In this document: positions 17,379-18,046 of the stretch, in pieces | Layout of the letters: every line of letters begins with the position of its first letter | How positions within the stretch are numbered: the first letter of the stretch is position 1 | Source: Smittium culicis | Taxonomy: Eukaryota > Kickxellomycota > Harpellomycetes > Harpellales > Legeriomycetaceae | Assembly (NCBI GenBank): GCA_001970855.1 | Contig: LSSN01001522.1 | Span: 1 to 18,046, forward strand | Direction of reading: 5' to 3' | DNA: 18,046 nt | Translations under genes and position numbers: made by a program | The notes under the pieces: generated by a model | The model's input: only the letters and a program-made list of their open reading frames with translations | Databases searched by the model: none | What the model was told of the DNA's origin: nothing

Positions 17379-18046
17379 ATGGCTACTACTGAATCCGGAT
17401 CAATCAACTGCTGGGCCTCATATGCCAAAGACGAAGAATTGAAGCCATTCCAATATGTCCCAAGACCTTTGGGAGAAAACGACGTTGATATCAAGATCAC
17501 TTGCTGCGGTATTTGCGGTTCTGATCTCCACACCATCGACTCTGAATGGGCTGGAACCGTCTACCCAGTCGTTGCTGGTCACGAAATCATCGGAACTGTT
17601 ACTGCAAAAGGTGATAAAGTTTCTCACTTGAATGTTGGTGATGTTGTTGGTGTTGGTGCTCAAGTATACGCGTGCAACAAGCCTGACTGCAATGCATGCA
17701 ACCGCGGATTCGATCCCCACTGCCCTAAAATGGTATTCACTTACAACGCCAAATACGAAGATGGTGCTACTGCTTATGGTGGTTATGCTGACCGTGTATT
17801 GGTTGACTCCAACTACGCCTTCAAGATCCCAGAAAATATCGACTTGGCCGAAGCTGCTCCTCTCATGTGCGCCGGTGTCACCGTTTACAACCCAATGTTG
17901 ACCCACAAATTCAAGGCTGGTGATCGCGTTGGTGTTGTCGGTATCGGTGGTCTCGGTCACTTGGCCATCCAATTTGCCAGCAAATTGGGTTGCGTCGTTA
18001 CCGCTTTCTCCCAATCTGAAAACAAGAGAGAAGAATCCTCAAAGTT
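17379..18046 (+). CDS. Zinc-dependent NADP-type alcohol dehydrogenase, Adh6/cinnamyl alcohol dehydrogenase-like (partial)
   Basis: This medium-chain dehydrogenase would interconvert alcohols and aldehydes in the cytosol with NADP(H). 222 codons plus two bases are visible, open to the window edge; complete relatives have about 350-360 residues, so roughly a third is missing. Catalytic zinc ligands are Cys46 in GICGSDLH, His68-Glu69 in AGHE and Cys164 in LMCAGVTVY. Structural-zinc cysteines are 99, 104, 107 and 115. The nucleotide-binding loop GVVGIGGLGHLA lies at 185-196, and the strand end has AFSQSENKREE, whose Ser-x-Ser...Lys replaces the acidic residue of NAD enzymes, consistent with NADP. 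The first two structural cysteines are four residues apart instead of the usual two. Codon choice is biased and G+C is higher than in any other gene here, suggesting high expression. No intron is seen so far. Confidence 0.95.
   Translation, partial: MATTESGSINCWASYAKDEELKPFQYVPRPLGENDVDIKITCCGICGSDLHTIDSEWAGTVYPVVAGHEIIGTVTAKGDKVSHLNVGDVVGVGAQVYACNKPDCNACNRGFDPHCPKMVFTYNAKYEDGATAYGGYADRVLVDSNYAFKIPENIDLAEAAPLMCAGVTVYNPMLTHKFKAGDRVGVVGIGGLGHLAIQFASKLGCVVTAFSQSENKREESSK

Noticed and set aside
17418..18014. 198-codon minus-strand frame and an 89-codon plus-strand frame (17632-17901)
   Set aside because: Both are antisense or off-frame shadows of the alcohol dehydrogenase, whose zinc and nucleotide-binding motifs are unmistakable.
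1..18046. CRISPR arrays, operons, tRNA or rRNA genes
   Set aside because: Introns and gene structure show a eukaryote; no repeat-spacer arrays and no tRNA-like box A/box B pairs were seen on reading both strands.

Overview
The window is eukaryotic nuclear DNA that is very AT-rich. It has short GT-AG introns (about 90-130 nt) in two genes, long uninterrupted reading frames in others, wide intergenic spaces and decayed transposons. A short Vps55 of the fungal type, a cytosolic-type ornithine aminotransferase, a secreted GH3 glycosidase and an Adh6-like dehydrogenase together point to a fungus. The AT bias would suit an early-diverging lineage such as the gut-dwelling Harpellales (Kickxellomycotina). 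That placement is inference from composition and gene content; no rRNA or other marker is present.

Layout. 1-2053: no clear gene, one small DNA element (1570-1752). 2054-3001 (+): VPS55, five exons. 3929-4756 (+): a seven-helix membrane protein resembling the TM7S3/TM198-like (DUF4203) domain, at least two exons. 5108-6385 (-): ornithine aminotransferase, intronless. 6386-9018: the OAT promoter side, a Ty3/gypsy reverse-transcriptase relic (6889-7113) and three copies of a small element. 9019-11457 (-): secreted GH3 beta-glucosidase-like enzyme, intronless. 11458-14554: about 3.1 kb with no gene seen. 14555-17236: a transposon-derived block with five more small-element copies, one apparently nested in another, plus a relic of a pogo/Tigger-type transposase (about 15695-16516). 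17379-18046 (+): the start of a zinc NADP-type alcohol dehydrogenase that runs off the right edge.

The intact genes look like independent housekeeping or nutritional genes: endosome-to-vacuole sorting, arginine/ornithine catabolism, glucan or glucoside breakdown, and aldehyde/alcohol metabolism. They do not form a cluster or pathway. Coding regions are visibly richer in G+C than their flanks, most strongly in the alcohol dehydrogenase, whose codon choice looks like that of a highly expressed gene.

The main hidden content is mobile DNA: a roughly 190-bp non-autonomous element family with CCCTTTCC-type ends and TTAA (or decayed TTAA) flanks, piggyBac-like in appearance, with nine recognisable copies, and two independent decayed transposase/polymerase fragments that can only be seen by reading through stops and frameshifts. 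I found no convincing novel gene system.
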